Shown here piece by piece: positions 1-12,345 of a stretch of 64,000 nt of DNA; within the stretch, counting starts at the first letter, position 1, and each line of letters starts with the position of its first letter. The position numbers and the translations under genes were made by a program. The DNA lies in assembly GCA_963745765.1 (NCBI GenBank), contig CAVUYQ010000015.1, forward strand, positions 1 through 64,000, written 5' to 3'. The notes beneath the pieces were generated by a model. The model did not search any database and had not been told where the DNA came from. It saw only the letters and a list, made by a program, of their open reading frames with translations. The DNA is from Ww85 sp963745765. Lineage in GTDB: Bacteria; Desulfobacterota; Desulfobulbia; Desulfobulbales; Desulfocapsaceae.

Positions 1-652
1 CGAGAGTCGTCGTGTCAGCAATGACGTCTTGTTCAAACCCGATGGATCGGGTGATGACGTGTTTGAGCTGCGAATGCTTCGCTTCCTCTTCGGTCATCGC
101 CCCGGCCCTGACCTGCTCGCCGATCCAGGAATGATCCTGCGTTAAACGACGCAGCCGCCCGCTGCGCAGGAGATAGGCCCTGCTGTCGCCGGCGTGCGCG
201 ACATGCATTTTTTCATCGTGATAGAGAAGCGCTGTGAGCGTCGTCCCCATTCCCCGCAGGTCTGGCTGGTTTCGCGCCGCGCGGTGAACCACAAAGCTCG
301 CCTTGCGGGCCGCTAACCGCAACACCTTGGCAGGGGCGGCAATTTCCAACTTGTCGTGCACATCGATGGTGTCACAAGAGTCACCGTCGGCGGTCACAGT
401 CTCATCATCCGACCACTGCCGGAGGCATTCTTCTTTGAGCCTTTCGGCGGCGCGCTCGTAGTCGTTACGGGCCCCCTGGACAACATCACCGATCACTTCG
501 ACAGTCAGTGAGCTGGCGGGAGCCCCGCCCTTGTGCCCGCCCATACCGTCTGCCACAGCAAAGACACACGAGCTATCGTCGACGAGAATACTGTCCTCGT
601 TGTGCTGACGCTTACGTCCAACGTCGGACTGCGACCATGCCTGAATCCTCAC
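1..652 (-). CDS. PP2C-family Ser/Thr protein phosphatase, 3' end cut by window edge
   Basis: Metal-dependent phosphatase that would remove phosphate from Ser/Thr in cytosolic proteins. Reading the minus strand from a GTG at 652 gives DVGRKRQHNEDS near the N-terminus, then VADGMGG (metal-binding Asp), GTTLTAL, and HAGDSRAYLLR followed by LTQDHSW. These are the ordered motifs of the PrpC/Stp1 PP2C family. The last residues read at base 1 are in the ITRSIG region, so about the final 60 residues lie outside the window. Unlike its neighbours it reads in one frame throughout. A TGA lies seven codons upstream of the GTG in the same frame, so this start is the best available. It follows spoVR by 43 bases in the same direction and may counteract a kinase encoded nearby, which is inference. 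Confidence 0.85.
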   Translation of the reverse strand, partial: MRIQAWSQSDVGRKRQHNEDSILVDDSSCVFAVADGMGGHKGGAPASSLTVEVIGDVVQGARNDYERAAERLKEECLRQWSDDETVTADGDSCDTIDVHDKLEIAAPAKVLRLAARKASFVVHRAARNQPDLRGMGTTLTALLYHDEKMHVAHAGDSRAYLLRSGRLRRLTQDHSWIGEQVRAGAMTEEEAKHSQLKHVITRSIGFEQDVIADTTTL

Positions 653-695
653 CGACTTCGCTTCCTCTCACGTGCAAACCTGCACGACTTTTTCC

Positions 696-2203
<1,508 letters not shown>

Positions 2204-2207
<4 letters not shown>

Positions 2208-3310
2208 CTTGCCCTTCCCCAAGAAAGTCCTTGATGGAGTCCATGATGTCCTCTTTGCCTTTGGTCTCCGACGTCACCAGGCTCGTCTCCTCGCGAAAGT
2301 GCTCGCGCAGAGTCCTTGATGAACTGCCCCGAGCCGTAGGGCGCTGTCGACCTGGCCGTAGGAGAACTGGTTGACCGCCGGCATCATCTTGCTCGCGCAG
2401 GATCTCCATGCAATTCACGGTGTCGTCGACCGACCAGTTGTCGCCATCGGAGAAGTGGAAGGGATAGATGTTCCACTCCCGGCGGGATACTCCTCCTCGA
2501 TCATCTTTGCGCACAGCTTGTACGCCCTGGAGATCATCGTGCCGCCCGACTCGCGCGTGCGGAAGAAGGTGTCGCGGTCGACCTCTCGGGCCATCGCGTC
2601 GTGGATGATGTAGCGCACTCGATGCCTCGTATTGCGGCGCAGCCAGGTATCGATCCAGAAGGACTCGATGCGCACGATCTCTTTCTGCTCGTCGCCCATC
2701 GAGCCCGACACGTCCATCATGTAGATGATGACCGCGTTGGACTGCGGGCATCGCTCTCGTCTTCCAGCTGCGGAAGCGCTTGTCGTCGCGGATCGGGATG
2801 ATGAGCGGGTGCTTCGGGGTTGTAGGTGCCGCTGACGATCTGGCGCTTGCAGCGCTTGCGGAAGGTGCGCCGGAAATGGCGCAGCGACTCGGGCCCAGTC
2901 GGCGGATGCCGGTGTAGCGGTCCTTGTGCGCGACGATGCGCTCTGCGCCCTTGGGCTCGATGTCGCGGCAGCTCCAGCTCCTCGCCCAGGATCTCCGCGA
3001 GCTCGTCGAGGGTGACGTCGACCTCGAGCAGTGGTCGCCGGGCCGATCGCCGGCTTCGCCGCTGCCGCCCGGCTGCGCCTCGCCCTGCGCCGACGGTCGC
3101 CACGTCGCCGTCGCCCTGGCCGACGCCGCCCTGTCTGCTTGTCGCCGTAGCGGAAGCGCGGGATGTCGATCTGGGGCAGCGGGATCGAGACCGGTCTTTC
3201 CCTTGCGGCCGATCATCTCGCCGTGGCTGATGTACTTGCGAAGGTTGTCTTTGATCTTGCCGCGCACGATCTGCCGGAAGCGCGTGGTCGAGGTCGATTT
3301 TCTGACTCAT
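2204..3310 (-). CDS. yeaH: YeaH/DUF444 family protein with von Willebrand A-like domain, frameshifted
   Basis: Partner of PrkA in the stress and starvation system (E. coli yeaG-yeaH); biochemical role unknown. ATG at 3310 starts MSQKIDLDHA. The next frame gives RGKIKDNLRKYISHGEMIGR, then TLDELAEILGEELELP, then RIVAHKDRYTGIRR. The metal-binding MIDAS-like motif MMDVSGSMG with FWIDTWLRR appears near 2720-2640, and the C-terminus EWNIYPFHFSDGDNWS to MDSIKDFLG is clear near 2500-2220. At least five single-base shifts are needed. The assembled length, about 365 residues, is a little short of the usual 420. The stop is uncertain; I place it at a TGA overlapping the spoVR ATG. A small unidentified reading frame separates it from prkA. 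Confidence 0.8.
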
Positions 3311-3318
3311 CGCCTCTC

Positions 3319-3536
3319 CTAAAACACGCACGTCGGACAGCTCACCTTGCTCGTTGACCAGGCAAAGCCGTCCGCCCCGCTGTTTGCTGCGAATCGATAA
3401 ATCGAGAAGCCCGAGGGCTCGCGACAGAACCCCGCTCGCATCGTCGGTTCCGAGCTCGACACACAGCGACGCCAGACAGCTGCGCCGCCGTGTTGTTGAG
3501 CTCGATTGAGACTGAACCGATGCCGCGAGGATCCAC
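3319..3536 (-). CDS. Small unidentified ORF between prkA and yeaH, frameshifted
   Basis: Not recognised. A GTG at 3536, three bases after the prkA stop, opens VDPRGIGSVSIELNN. After a presumed one-base shift near 3480 the frame reads SLCVELGTDDASGVLSRAL and LLDLSIRSKQRGGRLCLVN, then EQGELSDVRVL, close to the yeaH start. The second half has the look of a small helical protein with a G..LCLVNEQG strand, seen in some ribbon-helix-helix-like proteins, but that is only an impression. The length would be about 70 residues. Its tight spacing between two genes of one operon is the main reason to think it is real. Confidence 0.3.
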
Positions 3537-3538
3537 GC

Positions 3539-5602
<2,064 letters not shown>

Positions 5603-5810
5603 CTTGCTCTCCCCTTCGTTGGAGGAACCAGGGTATCACGCCCGCCCCCGGTGCAAAACCCCAGGCCAGGGCGATTACCCTTTTATCTCTTACAGTTGCG
5701 CTCTCAAAAAACGATTCGCGCAGCCTTTGACATCAGCACCGTTGGCCTCGATTTGAGACACGATTGCAACAGTGTGAGGGATCCTGGCCGTCTTGGCCAC
5801 AAACTGACCG

Positions 5811-6830
5811 TCAGCGCTGAAACTTGTCGACGTTGCGCTCGTGCTCAGCGCGGGTAGCTGCGAAGACGTGGGTGCCATCGTTTCTCGACACGAAAAAGAA
5901 GTAGTTGGAGCCATCGGGATTGGCGACAGCGCGCAGGGCTGCTTCTCCCGGGTTGGCGATGGGGCCGGGTGGAAGACCGTCGTGCTGATAGGTGTTGTAG
6001 GGATTGTCGACATCGTCAAGCTGTGCTCGCCGAAGGCGTTGGGTCTTGTCCCACTGCTTGCACCCGTTGGACTTGACTTCAGGAACCATGCAGCCGTACC
6101 GAATCGTGGGGTCGGTATCGAGCCGATGAGGCGTGAAGCGTGGGGAGATCAAGCGGTTGATGAACACCTGCGCAATCGTCGGTCGTTCCGCGGCTGCAAC
6201 GGCCTCCTTTTCGACGATGGAGGCCATAGTGAGAAAGTCGTGATCGCTCCACCCAAGCTTTTTTCGAAGCTTCTCGATCGAGTCGGCGTTGGCGCGACGA
6301 ACTCGATCCCAGACGGCGCGATGTTGCTTAATCATGCTCTCCAGCACGGCCTGCGGCTTGGTCGGCACCTTGAAACGGTAGGTATCGGGAAAGAGGTATC
6401 CCTCGACGGTCTTGCCACCGATGGCGTGGTCCGCGAGGAACTGGGGATCGCGTGCAAGTGACACGAGTGCCTTGCGATCAGCAATGCCCGCTTCATCGAG
6501 TATGGCGAAGACCTCGAGCATATTGAGCCCCTCGGGAATCGTGACGGCGACGGTGACGTCTTTGACCCCCTCCAAAAGAGTGTCGAGAACCTGTTTTGGG
6601 CTCATGTCATCGTGCAACACGTACTCCCCCGAGCGCACTTTCGTCGTCACGCCTCGTTGCATGGCATAGAGACGGAACCATCGTGGATTGTCGATGACGT
6701 GGGCATCTGCGAGGCGCCCAGCGATTTTCGGAAAGCTCATGCCACTATCGATGACAACCGAGAGCTCCTTGCCCTTCCCGTCCCGGGGATCGGTGGGGTA
6801 GTCGAGCACGCGCTTGGCGATTAACCCCAC
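5811..6830 (-). CDS. mltG: Endolytic murein transglycosylase MltG
   Basis: Inner-membrane lytic transglycosylase that cuts nascent glycan strands and terminates their growth. The open frame from a GTG at 6830 contains the LysM-like segment SGMSFPKIAGRLADAHVI, then the YceG/MltG core: EGYLFPDTYRF, MASIVEKEAV with the catalytic Glu, VFINRL, LDTDPTIRYG, NPYNTYQHDGLPPGPI and the end FFVSRNDGTHVFAATRAEH. Only MGLIAKR of the N-terminal anchor is in frame. Upstream codons in the same frame read LGRLAVYAGLVVGLIAKR, a good membrane segment, but a TGA precedes them near 6880. The true start is probably an ATG close to 6890 after a one-base shift. The main body is clean, unlike the genes to its left. 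It lies 208 bases upstream of prkA. Confidence 0.9.
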   Translation of the reverse strand: MGLIAKRVLDYPTDPRDGKGKELSVVIDSGMSFPKIAGRLADAHVIDNPRWFRLYAMQRGVTTKVRSGEYVLHDDMSPKQVLDTLLEGVKDVTVAVTIPEGLNMLEVFAILDEAGIADRKALVSLARDPQFLADHAIGGKTVEGYLFPDTYRFKVPTKPQAVLESMIKQHRAVWDRVRRANADSIEKLRKKLGWSDHDFLTMASIVEKEAVAAAERPTIAQVFINRLISPRFTPHRLDTDPTIRYGCMVPEVKSNGCKQWDKTQRLRRAQLDDVDNPYNTYQHDGLPPGPIANPGEAALRAVANPDGSNYFFFVSRNDGTHVFAATRAEHERNVDKFQR

Positions 6831-7030
6831 AACGAGCCCAGCATAGACGGCAAGCCTCCCAAGGCGGCCACCGTCTCACAGATCGGCATCGGTGTGACGT
6901 CGACCCCTATGCGGACATCGACAACTACACCCTGTGGTTCTCCACGGATCTTCGGACAGCTACATGGCAAACTGACCTCCACTAGCATGCACAACGACCT
7001 GGACGCCAACCTGGCCTTTGTCGTCGAATC

Positions 7031-7417
7031 GCCTCCTGTCAAGTCGTATGCATGCGCAACCCGTCGATGAGAGTGCCCCCCCTCCCTCCCCAAACTTAAC
7101 TCTTCGTTATTTTTAGATTTTACAAAGTCAACACCGTAAGAAATCAGATCTTCAACGCGCTTTCGCCCGGAGGTAACCACCTTTTTCACCGTTTCGACAT
7201 CGCACAAGCCCGCACCGGCATCCAGTGTATCTTGTATATGCGAAGAAAAGCTATCATCGCTGCCGAGTACGGCTGCGATTCCTCCTTGAGCAAGATTGGT
7301 GGCTGAATCACTATCTCTTTTTTTAGTCACAATGATAACACGACCATACTGTGCTACTCGCAACGCATATGACAAACCGGCAATACCGCTGCCTATTACT
7401 AAATATTCACATTTCAA
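7031..7417 (-). CDS. nadB: L-aspartate oxidase NadB, truncated at the sequence junction
   Basis: First enzyme of de novo NAD synthesis, a flavoprotein oxidising L-aspartate to iminoaspartate. A TTG at 7417 with AGGAGGT six bases upstream starts KCEYLVIGSGIAGLSYALR, the FAD-binding Rossmann motif GxGxxG. It is followed by TNLAQGGIAAVLGSDDS and GREGGHSHRRVAHAYDLTG, both NadB signatures. Similarity ends abruptly near 7031, so only about 125 of some 530 residues remain. The open frame runs on to 6821 through sequence of different composition that does not look like NadB. The longer ATG-type start at 7456 would place the parS palindrome inside the gene; the RBS argues for 7417. Confidence 0.85.
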
Positions 7418-7422
7418 CTCAC

Positions 7423-7428
7423 ACCTCC
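7423..7428 (-). promoter_or_regulatory. Shine-Dalgarno sequence deciding the nadB start
   Basis: The minus strand reads GGAGGT followed by GTGAG and then TTG. This strong ribosome binding site supports the TTG at 7417 over the upstream in-frame start at 7456. Confidence 0.7.
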
Positions 7429-7435
7429 TGTTCGA

Positions 7436-7451
7436 TGTTTCACGTGAAACA
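7436..7451. promoter_or_regulatory. parS: parS centromere site
   Basis: The 16-base perfect palindrome TGTTTCACGTGAAACA is identical to the bacterial chromosomal parS consensus bound by ParB. It lies about 170 bases before parA and only 19 bases upstream of the nadB start. ParB loads here and spreads to form the partition complex, which marks the region as origin-proximal on the chromosome. Confidence 0.93.
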
Positions 7452-7624
7452 ATCACTCACTATACGAGACAATCAACAATCTTCAGTCGCCAGCATGGTA
7501 AGTGATATTCCCTTTTCTCATCAATTGCTATATAAATATTATCAATTGCAGGATTTCCTTAGTCTTTTGTGAAAAAGTGTATTATAAAACAGTAACAATC
7601 GTTTCCATGGAGGCACGGATATAA

Positions 7625-8402
7625 GTGACAACCCAAAAACACAAAGTTATAGCAGTTGCGAATCAGAAAGGAGGCGTGGGTAAAACGACGACGGCGGTAA
7701 ACCTGTCCTGCGCACTCGCTCTCAATGAGAAAAAAGTACTGATTGTTGACTCTGATCCGCAGGGTAATGCTTCGAGCAATGTCGGGATCAGGGGAAAAAG
7801 GCTGAAAAAAGCAATTGTACCATGCTCTTTGTGGAAACATTCCCATCCACCATATTATCGAGAAAACGGCTATAAATAATCTCTCGATTTTACCGTCGGG
7901 TATAGACCTTGTTGCCGCTGAACTTGAATTGATCAGTGAGGAAAAGCGTGAGTATTTTTTAAGCAAGACGTTGGAACCGGTTATTGCCGAATACGATTTT
8001 ATTTTGATCGACTGCCCCCCTTCTCTCGGTCTTCTCACGGTAAACGCCCTCACCGTTGCCGATTCCGTACTCATTCCAATGCAATGTGAATATTTTGCTA
8101 TGGAAGGACTTGCGCAACTTATCAATACCATCCGGTCGGTAAAAAAAGCGTTTAATAGTGATCTCTATATAGAGGGACTTCTGTTGACAATGTTTGACAA
8201 ACGTAACAGATTGTCGCACCAGGTCTCAAACGAGATATCTCAGCACTTCGGTGATCAGGTTTTCAGTACAATTATTCCTCGCAATGTCCGGCTCAGCGAA
8301 TGTCCAAGTCATGGCAAAACAATCATGGAATATGATATAAAATCTACGGGAGCCGAAGCCTACCAGCAACTTGCTTCCGAGTTTATTCAAAAACAGAGGT
8401 AG
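7625..8402 (+). CDS. parA: Chromosome-partitioning ATPase ParA/Soj (frameshift near 7805)
   Basis: Deviant Walker ATPase that drives segregation of ParB-parS complexes over the nucleoid. A GTG at 7625 with GGAGG upstream opens TQKHKVIAVANQKGGVGKTT, the ParA signature with the extra Lys, then VLIVDSDPQGNASSNVGIRG. Near 7798-7825 the frame moves, and the protein continues as YHALCGNIPIHHIIEKT, DFILIDCPPSLGLLTVNAL (Walker B), QCEYFAMEGLAQL, TMFDKRNRLSHQVSNE and IPRNVRLSECPSHGKTI. The shift equals two missing bases, best placed in an A run and a T run (expected GKKAEKSNLYHALCG). No essential motif is lost, so sequence error is more likely than a pseudogene. parB follows after five bases. Confidence 0.93.
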
Positions 8403-8407
8403 TTATT

Positions 8408-9287
8408 GTGGTTAAAACAACCGGGTTGGGACATGGTGTAAGCGCTCTCTTTGGTGACAGCACTGAGGAAGAAAATTATTTTGAGTGCAATATTAATTAT
8501 ATTACCCCAAACAAGCACCAGCCTCGTCGCTATTTTGATGATGAAAGTTTGAACGAACTAGCTCAATCAATCAAAGAAAACGGTGTTATTCAACCTCTTA
8601 TTGTCTCTCGTCTTTCACCAACCTCATACAGTCTCATAGCTGGCGAACGACGACTGCGGGCTTCAAAACTGGCAGGACTTACAAACGTTCCCGTTGTCGT
8701 TCAAAACATTGATAACGACGATTACCTGCTTGAACTGGCGCTGATCGAAAACATTCAACGGGCCGACTTGAACCCTCTTGAGGAAGCGGAGGGATATAAG
8801 AACCTTATTGATCGATTCGGTTATACCCAGGAAGAAGCAGCGAAAAGAGTAGGGAAAAAACGCTCAACCGTAACTAATGCCCTGCGTCTTCTCCTTTTAC
8901 CCGATTACCTCAAAGAAGATATTTTTGCACAGTTACTGACCGAGGGGCATGGACGTGCGCTTCTCAGGGTCATTGACGACCCGGCCACACTTAAAAGAAA
9001 TTAGAGACCAAGTGGTAAACAAACAACTTTCAGTGCGTCAGACTGAGCAATTAGTACGACGGATAAAACAGCCAAAAGGCTCGGTAAAACCAACAAAGGT
9101 GATCCGGGCTAATGAAAAAGAAATTTCCAAATCATATAGCAGAGCTCTTGAGAATCAACTTACCAACCGTCTCAATTCCCGGGTTGTTATTAATCAGAAC
9201 GGCAGCCGGGGGAAAATTGAAATAGAGTATTACTCATCTGATGACCTTGAACGGCTGGTTACAATTGTCATGAATGAGCATTTATAA
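8408..9287 (+). CDS. parB: Chromosome-partitioning protein ParB (frameshift near 8990)
   Basis: CTP-dependent clamp that loads at parS. A GTG at 8408 starts VKTTGLGHGVSALFGDS. The N-terminal domain shows NKHQPRRYFDDESLNELAQ, GVIQPLIV and AGERRLRASKLAGL (the GERR CTP-binding box), then LIENIQRADLNPLEEAEGY. The helix-turn-helix is YTQEEAAKRVGKKRSTVTNA. After GHGRALL a one-base deletion near 8990 makes an early stop; the other frame continues LKEIRDQVVNKQLSVRQTEQ and ends with the dimerisation domain IEIEYYSSDDLERLVTIVM. The combined length of about 292 residues is normal. It forms an operon with parA, and the site it binds is at 7436. Confidence 0.93.
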
Positions 9288-9332
9288 CCATAATCCTGTA
9301 TCGCTATTAACTACGACTTTTCGGAAACAATC

Positions 9333-9795
9333 ATGACCAAAAGAATATCATTTTTTTCTGTTATTTTTCTCATCCTTCTTGTTTTCCCCTAACGTACTTT
9401 TTGCAAAAATGGTCAGTATCGTTGGAGACAATGTCAATCTTCGCTCCGGCCCCGGAAAAAACTATTCAATCAAGTGGAAATATGGCAGCGGTTTTCCTCT
9501 GAAAGTTATAAAGGAAAAGGGAAATTGGTTAAATGTATTAGATTTTGAGAATGATACCGGATGGTTACACTCAAGTCTCACGAACGAAAGCGGTCATATG
9601 ATCGTGAACGTAAATAAGGGAAATGACAGAAAAATTAATATCCGCAGTGGTCCTGGTACGAACTTTAAGATTGTCGGAAAGGCGTATTATGGTGTTGTTT
9701 TTAAGACAATTAAACAGCAAAATGGCTGGGCCTTGGTTAAACATGAGAGCGGTTTGGAAGGTTGGATAAAACGATCTCTGCTTTGGGGCTTTTAG
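9333..9795 (+). CDS. Secreted protein with two bacterial SH3 domains (frameshift in signal peptide)
   Basis: Probably exported and bound to the cell wall; no enzymatic domain is visible. ATG at 9333 gives MTKRISFFSVIFLILLVF, a typical signal peptide. A one-base insertion in a T or C run before 9379 shifts it; the body then reads SPNVLFAKMVSIVGDNVNLR. Two SH3b repeats follow: NVNLRSGPGKNYSIKWKYG with WLNVLDFENDTGWLHSS, and KINIRSGPGTNFKIVGKAY with LEGWIKRSLLWGF. The paired NxRSGPG motifs and closing GW residues define the fold, as in YgiM-like and SH3_3/SH3_4 proteins. A terminator follows 26 bases after the stop, so it may end the parAB transcript. Confidence 0.75.
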
Positions 9796-9820
9796 AGCGA
9801 CGACTACTCTTCCCTTTAAG

Positions 9821-9859
9821 AAAAAAAGCCCTGCTGACATCAAAACAGGGCTTTTTTTA
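9821..9859. terminator. Rho-independent terminator, bidirectional
   Basis: An A-rich flank, stem AGCCCTG, 12-base loop, CAGGGCT and a run of seven T. Being A-flanked and T-flanked, it can stop transcripts from the SH3 gene on the plus strand and from the two tRNA genes on the minus strand. Confidence 0.85.
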
Positions 9860-9952
9860 TGGCGGAGAGAGAGGGATTCGAACCCTCGGTGGAGTTTTAC
9901 CCCCACACTCGCTTAGCAGGCGAGCACCATCGGCCAGCTCGGTCATCTCTCC
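9860..9952 (-). tRNA. tRNA-Ser(GCT)
   Basis: The minus strand begins GGAGAGATGACCGAG and ends TCTCTCCG plus an encoded CCA. The acceptor stem GGAGAGA/TCTCTCC pairs fully, the anticodon loop is CTGCTAA (anticodon GCT, reading AGY codons), and the T loop is GGTTCGAATCC. The long variable arm (GTGTGGGGG...ACTCCAC region) is the class II form expected for Ser. Confidence 0.95.
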
Positions 9953-9963
9953 AAATTTTTTTA

Positions 9964-10049
9964 TGGCGGAGGGAGTAGGATTCGAACCCACGGTACTTTC
10001 GTACAACGGTTTTCAAGACCGCCGCCTTAAACCGCTCGGCCATCCCTCC
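9964..10049 (-). tRNA. tRNA-Ser(TGA)
   Basis: The minus strand reads GGAGGGATGGCCGAGCGG at the 5' end and TCCCTCCG plus encoded CCA at the 3' end. The anticodon loop is CTTGAAA with anticodon TGA. A class II variable arm (TTGTACGAAAGTACC) is present. It lies 11 bases upstream of tRNA-Ser(GCT), and the two are probably co-transcribed and stopped at the hairpin near 9821. Confidence 0.95.
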
Positions 10050-10098
10050 GAAGGGTATCCTTGTACCATCTCATAAAAAATCTGTCAATAATATGTGA

Positions 10099-10127
10099 TT
10101 GTCATATAGCTAACTATAACGTATAAT
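10099..10127 (+). promoter_or_regulatory. Sigma-70-type promoter of the NifA-like gene
   Basis: TTGTCA, a 17-base spacer and TATAAT match the -35/-10 consensus at 5 of 6 and 6 of 6 positions. It sits about 90 bases before the ATG at 10216, in an AT-rich gap divergent from the two tRNA-Ser genes. Confidence 0.6.
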
Positions 10128-10215
10128 ACATTTTTGTAACACACAAAAAACATCACAGAACAAATATGCTACATTCTGTTTAGTTTAAAAACCTATCCAT
10201 ATCAAATTAAATATT

Positions 10216-11770
10216 ATGCCAATTAGTAAGAACGTTGATAGTCAAATAGTTGATCTCACATGTCTTTACGAGAATAACCAAAGAACTTGCCTCTTCACTT
10301 GTTCTAAGCGACTGCCTGGAAAAAGCCATGAATCTGCTGGCTGAAATGAAGAAAATGGAAAATGGTACCGTTACCATTGTAAATCCAGTTACCGGAAAAC
10401 TCGAAATAGAAGTCGCCCACGGACTTACGGCAGAGGGACGTAAAAGGGGTAAATACCAGATCGGCGAAGGTATAACCGGCCGAGTTGTCGCTTCCGGCGA
10501 ACCGATCATCGTACCCCACATTGCTGAGGAACCCCTGTTTCTCAACAGAACTCGATCACGCGGTGATATCAGCGATAAAGATCTCTCATTTCTCTGTGTA
10601 CCTATCAAAGATGGCAAAAGGGTAATTGGTGCTTTGAGTGTTGACCGGCTCTATAAAGATGGTTTCGGTGATCTGGCCACAAAGGATCTCCAGTTTCTTA
10701 CCGTGCTCTCCAGTATTATTGCCCAGACAGTACATCGCGTACAGATCGTAAATCGGGAAAAGGAACTTTTGGAGTCTGAAAACCTGAAACTGAAACGCGA
10801 ACTTTCAGAAAAGAACAGAATCAATGACATTGTCGGAAACTCAAGCAGAATGCAGGACGTTTATGAGATGGTACATCGGGTCGTTGATTCCAACGCCACC
10901 GTCCTTCTGCGGGGTGAATCTGGAACAGGGAAAACCCTTGTAGCAAAAGCGCTTCATTATAACAGTAGAAGGAAGGAACGGCCATTTGTTGTGGTAAACT
11001 GTTCGGCTCTGCCGGAGACACTTCTTGAAAGTGAGCTCTTCGGACATGAGAAAGGGGCGTTTACCGGCGCTAACGAACGCAAGATCGGTAGATTTGAACA
11101 CGCTGAAGGGGGAACCCTCTTTTTGGATGAAATTGGTGAAATAAGCCATTCTGTGCAGGTTAAACTGCTAAATGTCGTACAGGAACGAAGTTTTCAACGC
11201 CTGGGGTCAACCAAATCAATAGCATGTGATGTCCGACTCGTCGCTGCGACAAATAGAGACCTGGAGAAAGCGGTAATCGATGGTTCCTTCAGAGAAGATC
11301 TCTATTATCGCCTTAATGTTTTCCCTATCTATATGCCTCCATTAAGGACGAGACGAACAGATATTCTTCTTCTTGCTGAATTTTTTCTGGAAAAATTCTC
11401 TCAGGAGAACAATAAAAACATTAAGCGAATTTCTACTTCCGCCATCGATTTACTCATCCAGTATCACTGGCCGGGAAATGTCAGAGAACTGCAGAACTGT
11501 ATTGAAAGGGCTGTCTTGATATGCGATGGAGAGTCAATCAAGGGAATTCATCTCCCACCTACCCTCCAGGTATCAGAGACGGTATCGAACGGGAAACCAC
11601 TTTCATTTTCAACGGCAGTGGAAAATTTCGAAAAAGAACTTATCATTGACGCATTAAAAAAGAATAATGGTAACCAGACGAAAACGGCGGCCTTTCTTGA
11701 TACAAGTTTGAGAATAATCAACTACAAGATCCACCAATATTCAATAAATCCTAAACAGTACAAAATTTAA
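10216..11770 (+). CDS. NifA-like sigma-54-dependent transcriptional activator (frameshift near 10273)
   Basis: Enhancer-binding protein that uses ATP to open sigma-54 promoters. ATG at 10216 gives MPISKNVDSQIVDLTCLYE; removing one A from GAGAATAACC joins this to ITKELASSLVLSDCLEKAM, the normal NifA-type N-terminus. Residues about 20-180 form a GAF sensor (ITGRVVASGEPIIVPHIAEE). The AAA+ domain has Walker A GESGTGKT, ESELFGHEKGAFTGANERK with the sigma-54 loop GAFTGA, Walker B GGTLFLDEIGE, RLVAATNRDLE and HWPGNVRELQNCIERAVL. The C-terminus NGNQTKTAAFLDTSLRIINY is a Fis-type helix-turn-helix. No nif genes are visible, so its targets are unknown; queH starts six bases later. Confidence 0.9.
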
Positions 11771-11775
11771 ACCTG

Positions 11776-12345
11776 ATGTCCACCCTGCTTCATGTCTGTT
11801 GCGCACCCTGCCTGATTTATCCTGCTTCGTTGTTTGAGCGTGAGCATATTGATTTTACAGGATATTTTCATAACCCTAATATTCATCCGTTCAGGGAGTT
11901 TAAAAAAAGACTGCAGGCGCTGAAGGAACTGGCAGAACATCGTCATTTCAAAATTATTTATGATGAGGATTATGGTCTTACCGAGTTTCTTCGTGCGGTA
12001 GTATTTAAGGAATCACGACGCTGCCGATCCTGCTATCGCTCCAGGCTTGAGAAAACAGCACTTCGAGCGCTTCAAGGCAATTATGATTCATTTTCTTCCA
12101 CACTGCTATACAGCAAGTATCAAAACCATAATGAAATAGTTCACCAGGCAAAGAAGGTCGAATCAGATCTGAGTATATCTTTTTTGTACCGTGATTTCCG
12201 TAACGGGTGGCAGCAAGGCATTGATGAATCCATAGCAGCAGGACTTTATCGCCAGAGTTATTGCGGCTGTATTTACAGCGAACAGGAACGTTATGATAAC
12301 AAATTGAAAAAGAAACTAAAAAAGGAAAGAAATTCTAATGTTTAA
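11776..12345 (+). CDS. queH: Epoxyqueuosine reductase QueH
   Basis: Reduces epoxyqueuosine to queuosine in tRNA wobble position 34, as the iron-sulfur non-cobalamin alternative to QueG. The protein opens STLLHVCCAPCLIYPASLFE with the N-terminal CC and C, followed by FTGYFHNPNIHPFREFKKRL. It has a paired-Cys motif RRCRSCYRSRLEKTA, then SSTLLYSKYQNHNEIV, and a final YCGCIYSEQERYD. These Cys pairs are the metal and cluster ligands of the DUF208/QueH family. Its 189 residues are normal. It begins six bases after the NifA-like gene and overlaps rdgB by eight bases, so translation is probably coupled, though the three products have no obvious shared pathway. Confidence 0.92.
   Translation: MSTLLHVCCAPCLIYPASLFEREHIDFTGYFHNPNIHPFREFKKRLQALKELAEHRHFKIIYDEDYGLTEFLRAVVFKESRRCRSCYRSRLEKTALRALQGNYDSFSSTLLYSKYQNHNEIVHQAKKVESDLSISFLYRDFRNGWQQGIDESIAAGLYRQSYCGCIYSEQERYDNKLKKKLKKERNSNV

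Noticed and set aside
6821..7030. Continuation of the nadB frame to 6821 as part of the gene
   Set aside because: The residues after DLTG do not resemble NadB, and composition matches the left piece; the frame is open by chance.
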